64,000 nt of DNA from Bacteroides sp. (lineage in GTDB: Bacteria; Bacteroidota; Bacteroidia; Bacteroidales; Muribaculaceae): assembly GCA_014801815.1 (NCBI GenBank), contig JAAVDM010000032.1, positions 62,001-126,000 of the forward strand. The letters run 5' to 3'. The position numbers were made by a program, and so were the translations under genes. Shown in pieces: positions 43,530 to 52,037 of this stretch (the first letter of the stretch is position 1; every line of letters begins with the position of its first letter). A model generated the notes under the pieces. That model saw nothing but the letters and a program-made list of their open reading frames with translations, searched no databases and had not been told where the DNA came from.

Positions 43530-44641
43530 TGTTCGACAGCTGCGAACTCCATAAGGTAAGCCTTGATGAAGTCATCTATCTCACCGTCCATCACACCGCC
43601 GACATCGGAAGTCTGGTAGTTGGTACGGTGATCCTTGACACGGCGGTCGTCAAACACATACGACCGTATCTGGCTTCCCCATTCTATCTTTTTCTTACCG
43701 GCCTCGATTTTAGCCTGTTCCTCCATACGGTGATTCAGCTCCTTCTCATAGAGAATTGATTTAAGCTGACGCATGGCGTTCTCTTTATTCTTCGGCTGGT
43801 CACGGGTCTCGGTATTTTCAATAAGTATCTCTTCCTCCTCACCGGTATAAGGATCCTTATACTGATAACGCAGACGTACACCTGATTCCACTTTGTTCAC
43901 ATTCTGACCGCCGGCACCTCCAGAACGGAATGTATCCCACGACACACGGGCAGTCTCGACGTTGATTTCGATAGTGTCGTCAACCAGAGGAGTGACAAAG
44001 ACGGAAGCGAAAGAAGTCATACGCTTACCCTGCGCGTTATAAGGGCTGACACGTACCAGACGATGCACACCATTCTCACTCTTCAGGAAACCGTAGGCAT
44101 AATCGCCTTCTATGTTTATGGTTACAGACTTGATACCCGCCTCATCACCTTCGAGCAACTGTGCTATCGAAGTCTTGTAGCCATGACGTTCGGCATAACG
44201 AAGATACATACGCATCAGCATCTGAGCCCAATCCTGACTCTCGGTGCCTCCGGCGCCTGAATTTATTTTGAGTACCACGCCGAGTTTATCCTCCTCGCGG
44301 CGCAGCATATTGCGCAGTTCAAGTTTCTCAAGGGTCTTTATGACCTGTGCGTAGAGTTCATCAACCTCATCTTCGGTCATCAGACCCTCCTTGACGAAAT
44401 CGAAAGCCAGTTCAAGCTCTCCGCACATCTTGTCAATCTCTTCGTATGAATCTATCCAGAAATGGAGTTCCTTGATTTTACGCATCTGGGCCTCAGCCTT
44501 CTCACGGTCGTCCCAGAAATCAGCCACGTGTGTACGCAGCTCTTCCTCTTCCACTTCTATCTTCTTATTGTCAACATCAAGGTAATGCCGCAGCGCCTCC
44601 TTGCGCTCAAGGGCTTCCTTCAGCTGGTCTTGTGTGGTCAT
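43526..44641 (-). CDS. prfB: Peptide chain release factor 2
   Basis: 371 residues. The GGQ loop is SGGAGGQNVNKVES; the stop-codon recognition region is VRVSPYNAQGKRMTSFASV. It reads in one frame from ATG 44641: the usual position of the autoregulatory +1 frameshift (CTT TGA) here reads CTT GAT at codons 21-22, so no frameshift is needed. It follows the acyl-CoA synthetase gene by 15 bp and overlaps the next gene by 4 bp. Confidence 0.95.
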   Translation of the reverse strand: MTTQDQLKEALERKEALRHYLDVDNKKIEVEEEELRTHVADFWDDREKAEAQMRKIKELHFWIDSYEEIDKMCGELELAFDFVKEGLMTEDEVDELYAQVIKTLEKLELRNMLRREEDKLGVVLKINSGAGGTESQDWAQMLMRMYLRYAERHGYKTSIAQLLEGDEAGIKSVTINIEGDYAYGFLKSENGVHRLVRVSPYNAQGKRMTSFASVFVTPLVDDTIEINVETARVSWDTFRSGGAGGQNVNKVESGVRLRYQYKDPYTGEEEEILIENTETRDQPKNKENAMRQLKSILYEKELNHRMEEQAKIEAGKKKIEWGSQIRSYVFDDRRVKDHRTNYQTSDVGGVMDGEIDDFIKAYLMEFAAVEQ

Positions 44642-44656
44642 ATATCTGTATTGTTC

Positions 44657-46477
44657 TTATTTATCGTCGTACATACTCTCTATCTCGGCTGCATAACGTC
44701 GGGCCACGATAGGACGGCGCACCTTCATAGTGTTTGTAACCTCGCCGTTCATTATTGAGAAGTGATTCGGCAGCAGTGTGATTTTCTTTATTTTCTCATA
44801 CTCGGCCACACCTTTCTGCACCTCATTGATCTGCGACATCATAAAGTCTATGGTCACAGGCAGTTTCAGCAGCTTTTCAGTGTCTTCGTTGCCGAGTCCC
44901 TTACGTTCAGCCCACTTGCGCAACTGCGAAAGATTGGGCACAACAAGAGCCGTCACATATTTGCGGTTGTCACCTATGACAGCCACCTCGTCGATATATT
45001 TATTCTCGGCCAGACGGCTCTCAAGCATCTGAGGAGCGATATATTTGCCGTTCGATGTCTTGAACAGGTCTTTGACACGTTCGGTCAGCACAAGTGCGCC
45101 ATGCTGGGTGAAATAGCCTGCGTCGCCTGTCCGGAAGTAGCCGTCAGCAGTGAAAGCCTGCGCGTTGGCTTCGGGATTTTTGTAATAACCGGGAGTCACG
45201 GTCGGGCCTTTGACAAGTATCTCGCCGCTTTTGTCTATTTTGACATCAACTCCGTCAAGCGGCATACCCACCGTACCTATCTGATAATTGTATTCACGGA
45301 AACAGCTTACAGTAGCGGTAGTCTCGCTGAGACCGTAACCTATCTTCACATCAATACCTACCGAACGCATAAATTCCACAATACGGTCACTCAGCGGTGC
45401 GCCGGCAGTCGGAAACATATTCGGATTAGGTATGCCTATGGCGTCCTTGAGTTTCTGAAATATACGGCGATTCCAGAACTGATATTCCTTTTCCAGATAC
45501 CAAGGCACTTTACGGTTCAGACGGCGGTAGTCAATGTTGCGGCGATGGCCGACACGGAGAGCACGGTTAACAGCGGTACGCTGCAGAGCCGACATGTGAG
45601 CGATTTTCTCTCTGACGCCGGCATAGACCTTCTCCCAGAAACGGGGCACACAGGTCATAAGATTAGGATGTACCGTGTGTATTGTATCCTGTATCAGACG
45701 CGGGTCATAATTGACAGCTATGGCCACTCCTTTGGTCAGACAGAAAAAGCACCACGCTTTTTCAAGTATGTGGCTCATCGGCAGGAAAGCCATCGACAGT
45801 TCAGTGTCACTGACATTGGTCAGCATCTTCAGATGTGCCTCCATTGCCGCGTCATAATTGGCATGTGTTATACATACGCCTTTCGGCTCGCCGGTAGTGC
45901 CTGAGGTATAAATAAGTGTAGCCATATCCTCGGGCAGTCCGTGTTCCATACGTTCGCTCACCAACTGTCTGACCGAGTCGTCGGCCTCCATGCCGAGACG
46001 CACGAAGTCGTCCCAAAATATGCTCACACTGTCGTCAGCCTCCAGCTGCAGACCGTCATTCTTAAAGACCACTATATGTCTTACCCGGTCGGGGTGACGG
46101 CGCCAATAGCTGACAGCAAGCGGGTACTGGTGTTTATCACCTACAAACAGTACGGCAGCCTCACCGTTCGAGACGATGAAATCATATTGTTCCTGCGAAC
46201 TGCTTGAATAGAGAGGTATGACAGCCAGACGGTTACGGAAAGCACCGAATTCCGTTATCAGTATCTGCGGCGTATTGGGCGAGCAGATGGCTATGGTGTC
46301 CTTCTCGGACAGTCCCATACGTGCGAGGGCACGTGAGGCTACCTCAACCTGGGTTCTGAATTCCTTCCAGGAAGTCGACAGCCACTCTCCGTCTTTACGC
46401 CAGCAGAAGCGGTACGCTTCGCGGTCACCGTACTTTGCGGCCTGACGGTCTATCATTTCTACAAGTCTGTTTGCCAT
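44657..46477 (-). CDS. Long-chain acyl-CoA synthetase (AMP-forming)
   Basis: 606 residues from ATG 46477 (MANRLVEMIDRQ). Adenylate-forming motifs: LIYTSGTTGEPKGVCITH (P-loop), GYGLSETTATVSC, GYFRTGDAGYF and LFKTSNGKYIAPQMLE with the catalytic Lys. It activates fatty acids to acyl-CoA at the membrane. The upstream 5' leader holds a stable hairpin. It heads the transcript continuing into prfB. Confidence 0.92.
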   Translation of the reverse strand: MANRLVEMIDRQAAKYGDREAYRFCWRKDGEWLSTSWKEFRTQVEVASRALARMGLSEKDTIAICSPNTPQILITEFGAFRNRLAVIPLYSSSSQEQYDFIVSNGEAAVLFVGDKHQYPLAVSYWRRHPDRVRHIVVFKNDGLQLEADDSVSIFWDDFVRLGMEADDSVRQLVSERMEHGLPEDMATLIYTSGTTGEPKGVCITHANYDAAMEAHLKMLTNVSDTELSMAFLPMSHILEKAWCFFCLTKGVAIAVNYDPRLIQDTIHTVHPNLMTCVPRFWEKVYAGVREKIAHMSALQRTAVNRALRVGHRRNIDYRRLNRKVPWYLEKEYQFWNRRIFQKLKDAIGIPNPNMFPTAGAPLSDRIVEFMRSVGIDVKIGYGLSETTATVSCFREYNYQIGTVGMPLDGVDVKIDKSGEILVKGPTVTPGYYKNPEANAQAFTADGYFRTGDAGYFTQHGALVLTERVKDLFKTSNGKYIAPQMLESRLAENKYIDEVAVIGDNRKYVTALVVPNLSQLRKWAERKGLGNEDTEKLLKLPVTIDFMMSQINEVQKGVAEYEKIKKITLLPNHFSIMNGEVTNTMKVRRPIVARRYAAEIESMYDDK

Positions 46478-46500
46478 ATACTCTGTGCTTTGTGGGTGTG

Positions 46501-46546
46501 GTGTGTCCGTATGTCTCCGTTTTATACCGGAAACATACGGACACAC
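46501..46546 (-). promoter_or_regulatory. Leader hairpin of the acyl-CoA synthetase operon
   Basis: GTGTGTCCGTATGT (46501-46514) pairs perfectly with ACATACGGACACAC (46533-46546). It lies between the predicted promoter at 46570-46577 and the start codon; it could also serve as the meaB terminator. Confidence 0.55.
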
Positions 46547-46569
46547 TGTTATAACACACTTTGCCGCCG

Positions 46570-46577
46570 CAAAGTTA
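46570..46577 (-). promoter_or_regulatory. -7 box for the acyl-CoA synthetase operon
   Basis: TAACTTTG on the minus strand matches TAnnTTTG. No clear -33 element is seen. Confidence 0.45.
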
Positions 46578-46602
46578 ACACTTTTTCACCACACGGCCAT
46601 AC

Positions 46603-47724
46603 TCACTTGTCGCTGCGCAAACTCTCGAAATAAAAATCAAGCACGTCTTTAGCAGCCGTGAACGATGATTGCTCGTTGTTGAGTACACGCATCTCTTTCT
46701 GTTCGAGAAGCGCTCTGACTTCAGGACGCTGATAGAAATGTGCGCGGAGTTGCTCGTCTATGGTTTCTATCATCCAGTACTTTGCCTGCTCGTTGCGCTT
46801 ACGCTCGAAATAGCCGGTCTCTTTCACATAAGCGAAATAACGGTCAATCATATCCCATACCTTGTCGATACCCAGCTCGTAATAACCGCTGTAGGTAAGC
46901 ACCTCCGGGCGCCACTTACTGGGCGTCGGCGGGAAGAGATGCAGAGCATTGCGGAACTGTCCTGCAGCCAGATTCGCACGGTCTATGTTATCACCGTCAG
47001 CCTTGTTGATTACAATACCGTCGGCCATCTCCATGATACCGCGCTTTATACCCTGCAATTCGTCACCCGTGCCGGCAAGCTGTATGAGTAGGAAGAAGTC
47101 CACCATCGAGTGTACGGCAGTCTCACTCTGTCCCACTCCGACAGTCTCGACAAAGATATTGTTATAACCTGCCGCCTCGCAAAGTACTATTGTCTCACGT
47201 GTCTTGCGTGCCACGCCGCCAAGTGAGCCGGCAGAAGGAGAAGGACGTATAAACGCATCGTGTTCCTGCGAAAGTTTTTCCATACGTGTCTTATCGCCGA
47301 GAATACTGCCCTGAGTGCGTTCGGAACTGGGGTCAATAGCAAGCACGGCTAATTTTCCGCCCTGACACAGAACGTGCAGACCGAAGACATCAATTGAGGT
47401 CGATTTACCCGCTCCGGGTACACCGGTTATACCTATACGCCGCGAATTACCACTGTATGGCAGACATTTCTCTATCACTTCCTGCGCTATAGCCTGATGT
47501 GCATCGGCTGTACTCTCGATGAGAGTCACGGCCTGACCGAGAATACTGACATTTCCTTTGAGTATTCCCTCAACATAGTCTGACACACTCAGCTGGCGCC
47601 GCCGTGCCGTGCGGCGGTAAGGGTTTACTATAGGCTGCGAGGTCACGCCGCTGTTGACCTGCAGCCCTTTGTACCGGCTGTCATTCTCAGGGTGCCGGTA
47701 TTGAGTTTCGGTTGTATGTTCCAT
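46603..47724 (-). CDS. meaB: MeaB/ArgK-type GTPase, methylmalonyl-CoA mutase chaperone
   Basis: 373 residues from ATG 47724 (MEHTTETQYRHPEN). G1 GVPGAGKST, LAIDPSS, VETVGVGQSE and INKADGD mark the G3E SIMIBI GTPase. It protects and reloads adenosylcobalamin-dependent methylmalonyl-CoA mutase in the propionate/succinate pathway. The mutase genes are not in the window. Confidence 0.92.
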   Translation of the reverse strand: MEHTTETQYRHPENDSRYKGLQVNSGVTSQPIVNPYRRTARRRQLSVSDYVEGILKGNVSILGQAVTLIESTADAHQAIAQEVIEKCLPYSGNSRRIGITGVPGAGKSTSIDVFGLHVLCQGGKLAVLAIDPSSERTQGSILGDKTRMEKLSQEHDAFIRPSPSAGSLGGVARKTRETIVLCEAAGYNNIFVETVGVGQSETAVHSMVDFFLLIQLAGTGDELQGIKRGIMEMADGIVINKADGDNIDRANLAAGQFRNALHLFPPTPSKWRPEVLTYSGYYELGIDKVWDMIDRYFAYVKETGYFERKRNEQAKYWMIETIDEQLRAHFYQRPEVRALLEQKEMRVLNNEQSSFTAAKDVLDFYFESLRSDK

Positions 47725-47783
47725 GGTGTTATATTCTTGGGAATTGGGTATCTGTTTTGACTTTATGCCGCAGCACGGACGAT

Positions 47784-48863
47784 TCACTTTTTCACACCGG
47801 CCACAGGCACCTTGACGACAGGATGAAGCGGGTCGTCGGTCACTATCTCGATATAAAGACGGAAAGGCCCGTCAGGAAGAAGTGCGTTCTTAAGAACACC
47901 TTCGACACGCGCCCGCTTGCCGGGCTTGACACTCTGCGGCTGACGCTTTACCTTCATTGCTGGCGACCCGGAGGCCACACGTACTACATTAAGACGTCTT
48001 GCGCCCTCATTGGCTATCTCAAACTGCCAGCGCACATCTTTTTTATCACCGCTGATTTCGCCCAGTTCTACCGTCGCGGGTACTATTCTTATCGAGGGGA
48101 CATTGTTAAGGTCACTGCCGCTGACACTGCTCAGGTCGGGAGTCACGTCGGCCGTGACTTTCAGCAACACGCTTTCAGATGAATCTGCCGACGGTCTTAC
48201 CGTATAATCATAGCTGACTTCACCTAGCTCCGGCAATGCGGTAGTGTTCAGATAGATGCTGAACGTACCCACATCACCCGGGCCGATAGCAGGCGTGGCA
48301 AGTTCGAGTTCAAGACCTGCACCCCCACCGCTTACCTGCGGCACTATAGGCGTGTCGCTTGTATTGTAAAGTTTGATGTAGCTGTGCCGACCCGAACCCT
48401 GACGTACCTTGCCGAAGTCTACATGGTCTGCCGACATACGCAGAACACCTGCCACAATCGGGAAATCAGTGTCAAGAGTAGCCGGTGTGCCTATGACAGT
48501 GCCTCTTATGTGTATCGTAGTGAGGTCACTCTCCTCTCCCATATAGACCTTTACAGTCTTCTCAAAACGCCCGGGGCGACCTAAAGGATTGTAAGTGAAG
48601 CTTATCTTGGCCGTGTCGCCGGGCATTATCAGTTCTTCGGTATATGCAGCACCGGTGCAACCGCAACTCGGCCGCACACGGCTGATATAGGTAGGTTCAG
48701 ACCCGTGATTCACCAGCAGCACGCTGCCCGTCTGTGGACCTTCAACCTCCTTCATTACGCCGAAGTCATAATCTGTGGTCAGCCATTCTATTTCAGCCAT
48801 ACCATACTGACAGCCAAACACGGCAGACAGACAGACCAATATGATTTTCAGCATATTCTCCAT
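47784..48863 (-). CDS. DUF1573 protein, 359 aa
   Basis: Signal peptide (cleaved near GMAE). DUF1573 block near the N-terminus: YDFGVMKEVEGPQTGSVLLVNHG, then RPSCGCTGAAY and FTYNPLGRPGRFEKTVKVY. Two further Ig/ASPM-like beta domains follow (to 359). Periplasmic and of unknown role. It lies 9 bp after the shorter DUF1573 gene on the same strand and is probably co-transcribed. Confidence 0.85.
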   Translation of the reverse strand: MENMLKIILVCLSAVFGCQYGMAEIEWLTTDYDFGVMKEVEGPQTGSVLLVNHGSEPTYISRVRPSCGCTGAAYTEELIMPGDTAKISFTYNPLGRPGRFEKTVKVYMGEESDLTTIHIRGTVIGTPATLDTDFPIVAGVLRMSADHVDFGKVRQGSGRHSYIKLYNTSDTPIVPQVSGGGAGLELELATPAIGPGDVGTFSIYLNTTALPELGEVSYDYTVRPSADSSESVLLKVTADVTPDLSSVSGSDLNNVPSIRIVPATVELGEISGDKKDVRWQFEIANEGARRLNVVRVASGSPAMKVKRQPQSVKPGKRARVEGVLKNALLPDGPFRLYIEIVTDDPLHPVVKVPVAGVKK

Positions 48864-48872
48864 AACGTCCTT

Positions 48873-49271
48873 TTATTTACCCGGCACTACCGTACCACGT
48901 ATCTTTATACGCACTTTCTTCGGATTACCGTTGGTCTTTATCGTAACGGTTTTCTCGAAAGCTCCAGGCCGAGCCAGAGGATTATACGTGACTTTCAGTT
49001 TCGATTTCTTTCCCGGCGCCACCGGTGCCTCGGGAAATTCGGGCTGCGTACATCCGCACTCAGCCGTAGCATTGAGTATCACCAGATTACCATCACCTGT
49101 ATTGGTAAACTCAAATTCATGGCTAACAGGGCCACCATTCTCCTTGATTACACCGAAATCATACACCTGTTCGGTAAACTTAGCTGAGGCTTTCTTTCCA
49201 CCGGCACCAAAAGCAGGCACTGCCATCACACATACTACAAGGAGCATCATTAGCTTGATTGCAAGTTTCAT
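48873..49271 (-). CDS. DUF1573 protein, 132 aa
   Basis: Signal peptide (cleaved near FGAG). A single DUF1573 domain: VYDFGVIKENGGPVSHEFEFTNTGDG, TAECGCTQPEFPEAP and TYNPLARPGAFEKTVTIKTNG. The CGC pair is the family cysteine motif. It is paralogous to the first domain of the neighbour at 47784-48863. Copy C of the 195-bp element ends 33 bp upstream of the start codon. Confidence 0.9.
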   Translation of the reverse strand: MKLAIKLMMLLVVCVMAVPAFGAGGKKASAKFTEQVYDFGVIKENGGPVSHEFEFTNTGDGNLVILNATAECGCTQPEFPEAPVAPGKKSKLKVTYNPLARPGAFEKTVTIKTNGNPKKVRIKIRGTVVPGK

Positions 49272-49304
49272 ATCTTTATCTGTTTTTCCTGTTTGCTTTT
49301 AATT

Positions 49305-49495
49305 TAAGTATCTCTTAAAAATTAAATGATATACATTTCCGGTTACACTGAATCTTGAACTATAAAACTTGTTATTTTTAAACGCTTCACACTTGTCATT
49401 CAGTCAAATACTGAAGTATTCTCCTTTGCTCCGCGTCCGAATCGCCTCAAAAATAACTGTGTTTTATATGTCCATTATTTTTTAAGAGCTACTTA
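49305..49495 (-). repeat. Inverted-repeat-bounded interspersed element, copy C (191 bp, inverted)
   Basis: Same ends and internal blocks as copies A and B (reverse complement), with one end changed by one base (AAGTATCTC) and the right third more diverged. The conserved middle includes GATTCGGACGCGGAGC and AATACTTCAGTATT. It sits directly upstream of a DUF1573 gene. Confidence 0.88.
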
Positions 49496-50038
49496 TCCAT
49501 TTTATTATTCAGACATTTCTCCCCCCGCTTTGGTTTACACCTACGACACAACTTGTCACAACGTACTGTATTCTCATCTGACAACCGGAATGAGACAAAT
49601 CAGAAACTATAAGTTCAATTAACCGCGTAAGCCAACCGAAGAGATACAGAGAGACATAAAGCACCCCTTAGTTCAGAGACCCAAAAGGTAGTATTAAATA
49701 CTTTACTCTCTGTCATACTTTCTCTCAATATTTATTTTTCACTGCAAATTTACCATTTATATTTCAGTTTCAGGTTGTCACTGTAAATCTAAGGTAGTGC
49801 AAAGTTATGTCAAGTTTTTCAGACTGCCATACCTCTTCAATATTATCATATCATGTTTTTGGTTCCTGTTATGTGATGTTCATCACATAACAGGAACCAA
49901 AAACATGATATGTCCCCAAATCTACGTCAGATCTTTCGGTTTCGTTAATGGTGATAAATTGTGTGCCGATAAGATTTCAAGCTCCGTAATAATCGGTCGG
50001 AATTATATGTTATGATTAAGGTAATAAGGGATACGGAG
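49496..50038. other. Intergenic stretch with a 66-bp palindrome, no gene recognised
   Basis: About 540 bp between element C and the rSAM gene. Besides the palindrome at 49847-49912 it has a minus-strand TAACTTTG at 49807-49800, a possible promoter pointing to the DUF1573 genes. A short frame from ATG 49904 (about 36 codons) is not convincing. Confidence 0.4.
49847..49912. repeat. Perfect 66-bp palindrome
   Basis: 32-bp arms (49847-49878 and 49881-49912) are perfectly complementary around TT; the arm core is GGTTCCTGTTATGTGATG. It is far longer and more perfect than a terminator, and unlike the ATPase palindromes in sequence. No gene lies immediately beside it: the nearest stop codon (rSAM) is 127 bp away. 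Confidence 0.92.
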
Positions 50039-51115
50039 TCAGAAATGGGAAAATGATGTGAGCAGATGACAATGCAGCAGATTGCCTTCGCCGTCGCGCA
50101 GGTGCATACCGTTGCCTTCACAATGACGCCACATGGAACACTCGGCACAGACACCGCGCCGCATCCACGAACGGTCTCGGTAAGGCTTGAAACGCTCCTG
50201 CCATACGGTCCAGAAATCATCACAGTATATGTTGCCTTGTGTATAATCGGCTCTTATACTCGGACAAGCACCTATACTGCCGTCGAGCAGCACCGAAGCC
50301 ACGTTGACTCCGGCTGAACAGTCGAAAAAGTAGTCACGTATCTCGCCCTCATAACCGCCCATAAAACCTTCACAGCAGAACGAAGCATGTATCAGACCCT
50401 CCTTGCGGGTAGCCTTTATGAATTCCATAAGCCGTTCAAGTTCTGCATCATCAAGCTCAAACTCCGGATATTGTGCGGCTCTTCCGGCAGGAAAAACGGT
50501 AAAGAGGCGCCAGCGTTTCACTCCGGCAGTGACAAGCAGCTGTTTCAGTTCGTCAAGACGCGACAGTGAACGGCGGTTGACACAAGTCACCACATCGAAA
50601 TTCAGATCAGAAGCGGCTACTACCCGCTTTATAGCCTCGTATGCACGCCTGAACGACTGCGGATGACAACGCATCCAATTGTGGTCTTCTTCAAGACCGT
50701 CAAGACTGATGGTAATATTATGCAATCCGGCACAACGCAGACTGAGCAAACGCTCCTCAGAAAGCAACAATCCATTGGTGACTATTCCCCATGGAATCTC
50801 ACGGTCATACAGTTGCCGTCCGACTTCCTCTATATCACGGCGTACCAACGGCTCACCGCCTGTAATGATGATATTCAGTCTGTGACGGTCTACATTAGGA
50901 AGCAGTGAGTCAACAACTTTGATAAAGTCAGCTCCCGGCATATCAGGCACGGCAGAAGAACTTTTACAATCGCTGCCGCAATGACGGCAACTGAGATTAC
51001 ATCGCCATGTACACTCCCAGAACAATTGCCTCAGCACATGCACACGACGCCTTTCTTCCTTTACTTTCCGGTTCAGTTCAAGAAGAACACGCTGTTTCAG
51101 GCTCAGTCGCTTCAT
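50039..51115 (-). CDS. Radical SAM/SPASM enzyme of the rSAM/lipoprotein system (TIGR04133-like)
   Basis: 358 residues. The radical SAM cluster motif CNLSCRHC (C39, C43, C46) is followed by GGEPL and TNGLLL. The C-terminal SPASM domain has many cysteines: DCSAGVNVAS, GACPS, GNIYCDDFWTVW, CAECSMWRHCEGNGMHLRD and LLHCHLL. This pattern and the two lipoprotein genes directly upstream match the rSAM/lipoprotein family defined bioinformatically in Bacteroidetes; the chemistry is not known. SPASM enzymes usually modify a peptide or protein, so the small lipoproteins are the natural candidate substrates. The start codon overlaps the stop codon of the preceding lipoprotein gene by 4 bp. Confidence 0.88.
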   Translation of the reverse strand: MKRLSLKQRVLLELNRKVKEERRRVHVLRQLFWECTWRCNLSCRHCGSDCKSSSAVPDMPGADFIKVVDSLLPNVDRHRLNIIITGGEPLVRRDIEEVGRQLYDREIPWGIVTNGLLLSEERLLSLRCAGLHNITISLDGLEEDHNWMRCHPQSFRRAYEAIKRVVAASDLNFDVVTCVNRRSLSRLDELKQLLVTAGVKRWRLFTVFPAGRAAQYPEFELDDAELERLMEFIKATRKEGLIHASFCCEGFMGGYEGEIRDYFFDCSAGVNVASVLLDGSIGACPSIRADYTQGNIYCDDFWTVWQERFKPYRDRSWMRRGVCAECSMWRHCEGNGMHLRDGEGNLLHCHLLTSFSHF

Positions 51116-51597
51116 CGCTCCACAGGTTTTTCCTTTAGGCTGAAATTAACCTCCGCTGTGGCTTTACCATAATACCAGGGATTATTGTTATTTCCGTCTT
51201 CTACAAACTCCAGCCTTATCAGAACAGTATCGGATTGTAAATTAATCTCGGGAGGCACACAAACTACCTTGACAATCCCTACCGGAAGTAAGCCTTCTGT
51301 AGCTGAATAACAACCCTGATTATCGGTTGCAGTTCTAAAATATGTAACTTCACGGTCTGTAATATCTTCCTCCGGGAAATAAGGATCAGGAACAGGCACC
51401 TCCATAACCTTGATTACAGCGTCAGGCACAGGCTTATTACCTTTCTCGGTAAATACCACACCCTTAATTTCAAAATCAGCAATAGGAGTACCATACATTA
51501 GAGCCATATCTTCATCATTTGAGCAACTGAATCCCAACAGACCCATAATAGCAGCGCAGATACTCGCCCAAAAACTTGAAAATCTAAATGAATTCAT
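51112..51597 (-). CDS. Radical SAM-associated lipoprotein, 161 aa
   Basis: Lipoprotein signal (GLLGFSCSNDE), then MYGTP.ADFEIKG, which is the start of a CarboxypepD_reg-like beta domain (PVPDAVIKV, TDNQGCYS, VGIVKVVCVP, PWYYGKATAEVNFSLK). It is paralogous to the neighbour at 51594-52037: the shared points are FS, SIC, SCSN.E, MYGTP, ADFE.KG, PV.DA.IKV, VKV.CVP, PWY and EVNF.LK. It is a candidate target of the rSAM enzyme encoded next. The start codon overlaps the preceding gene's stop codon by 4 bp. Confidence 0.85.
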   Translation of the reverse strand: MNSFRFSSFWASICAAIMGLLGFSCSNDEDMALMYGTPIADFEIKGVVFTEKGNKPVPDAVIKVMEVPVPDPYFPEEDITDREVTYFRTATDNQGCYSATEGLLPVGIVKVVCVPPEINLQSDTVLIRLEFVEDGNNNNPWYYGKATAEVNFSLKEKPVER

Positions 51598-52037
51598 AAT
51601 TTATCTTGTTTAAGACAGAAGTTTACCTCAACCTTAGCTTTATCTTCATACCAAGGCTCACTATTATCACTATATTTTATGTACTCTAACTTTACTACTA
51701 CTGTATCAGGATGTAGATCTGAATTAATAGGAACACATGCAACTTTCACTGAGCTTAAAGGAAATATTGTGCCGGTAGTACTATAATTTCCACGCTCATC
51801 AGTTACAGTCTTACTGAAGACCATAATATCGTACTCATCCGACATGTCAGGGAGTACTTTAATAATAGCATCACACACAGGAGCATTATCACTCTCAGAC
51901 GTTACTATACCTTTAACTTCAAAATCAGCAGTAGGTGTACCATACATCTCTTCTTCATTTGAGCAGCTTACTCCAATAAAACTCAGAATAGCAGTGCAGA
52001 TACTCACTAAAAGAGTGGAGAATTTAACTGAAAACAT
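51594..52037 (-). CDS. Radical SAM-associated lipoprotein, 147 aa
   Basis: Lipoprotein signal (SFIGVSCSNEE). A MYGTPTADFEVKG core and a small beta-rich domain (PVCDAIIKV, TDERGNYSTTG, SSVKVACVP, PWYEDKAKVEVNFCLK) align throughout with the 161-residue paralogue. The cysteine of VKV.CVP is conserved in both. The first 14 bp overlap the 3' end of the upstream lipoprotein gene. Confidence 0.85.
   Translation of the reverse strand: MFSVKFSTLLVSICTAILSFIGVSCSNEEEMYGTPTADFEVKGIVTSESDNAPVCDAIIKVLPDMSDEYDIMVFSKTVTDERGNYSTTGTIFPLSSVKVACVPINSDLHPDTVVVKLEYIKYSDNSEPWYEDKAKVEVNFCLKQDKL

Noticed and set aside
43900-44110. RF2 recognition tripeptide SPY instead of SPF as an anomaly
   Set aside because: I recall SPY in other Bacteroidales RF2 proteins, so it is probably group-typical.
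49904-50015. Frame starting inside the 66-bp palindrome (MICPQIYVRSFG...)
   Set aside because: Its start is created by the palindrome arm, it has no ribosome-binding context and no recognisable domain.
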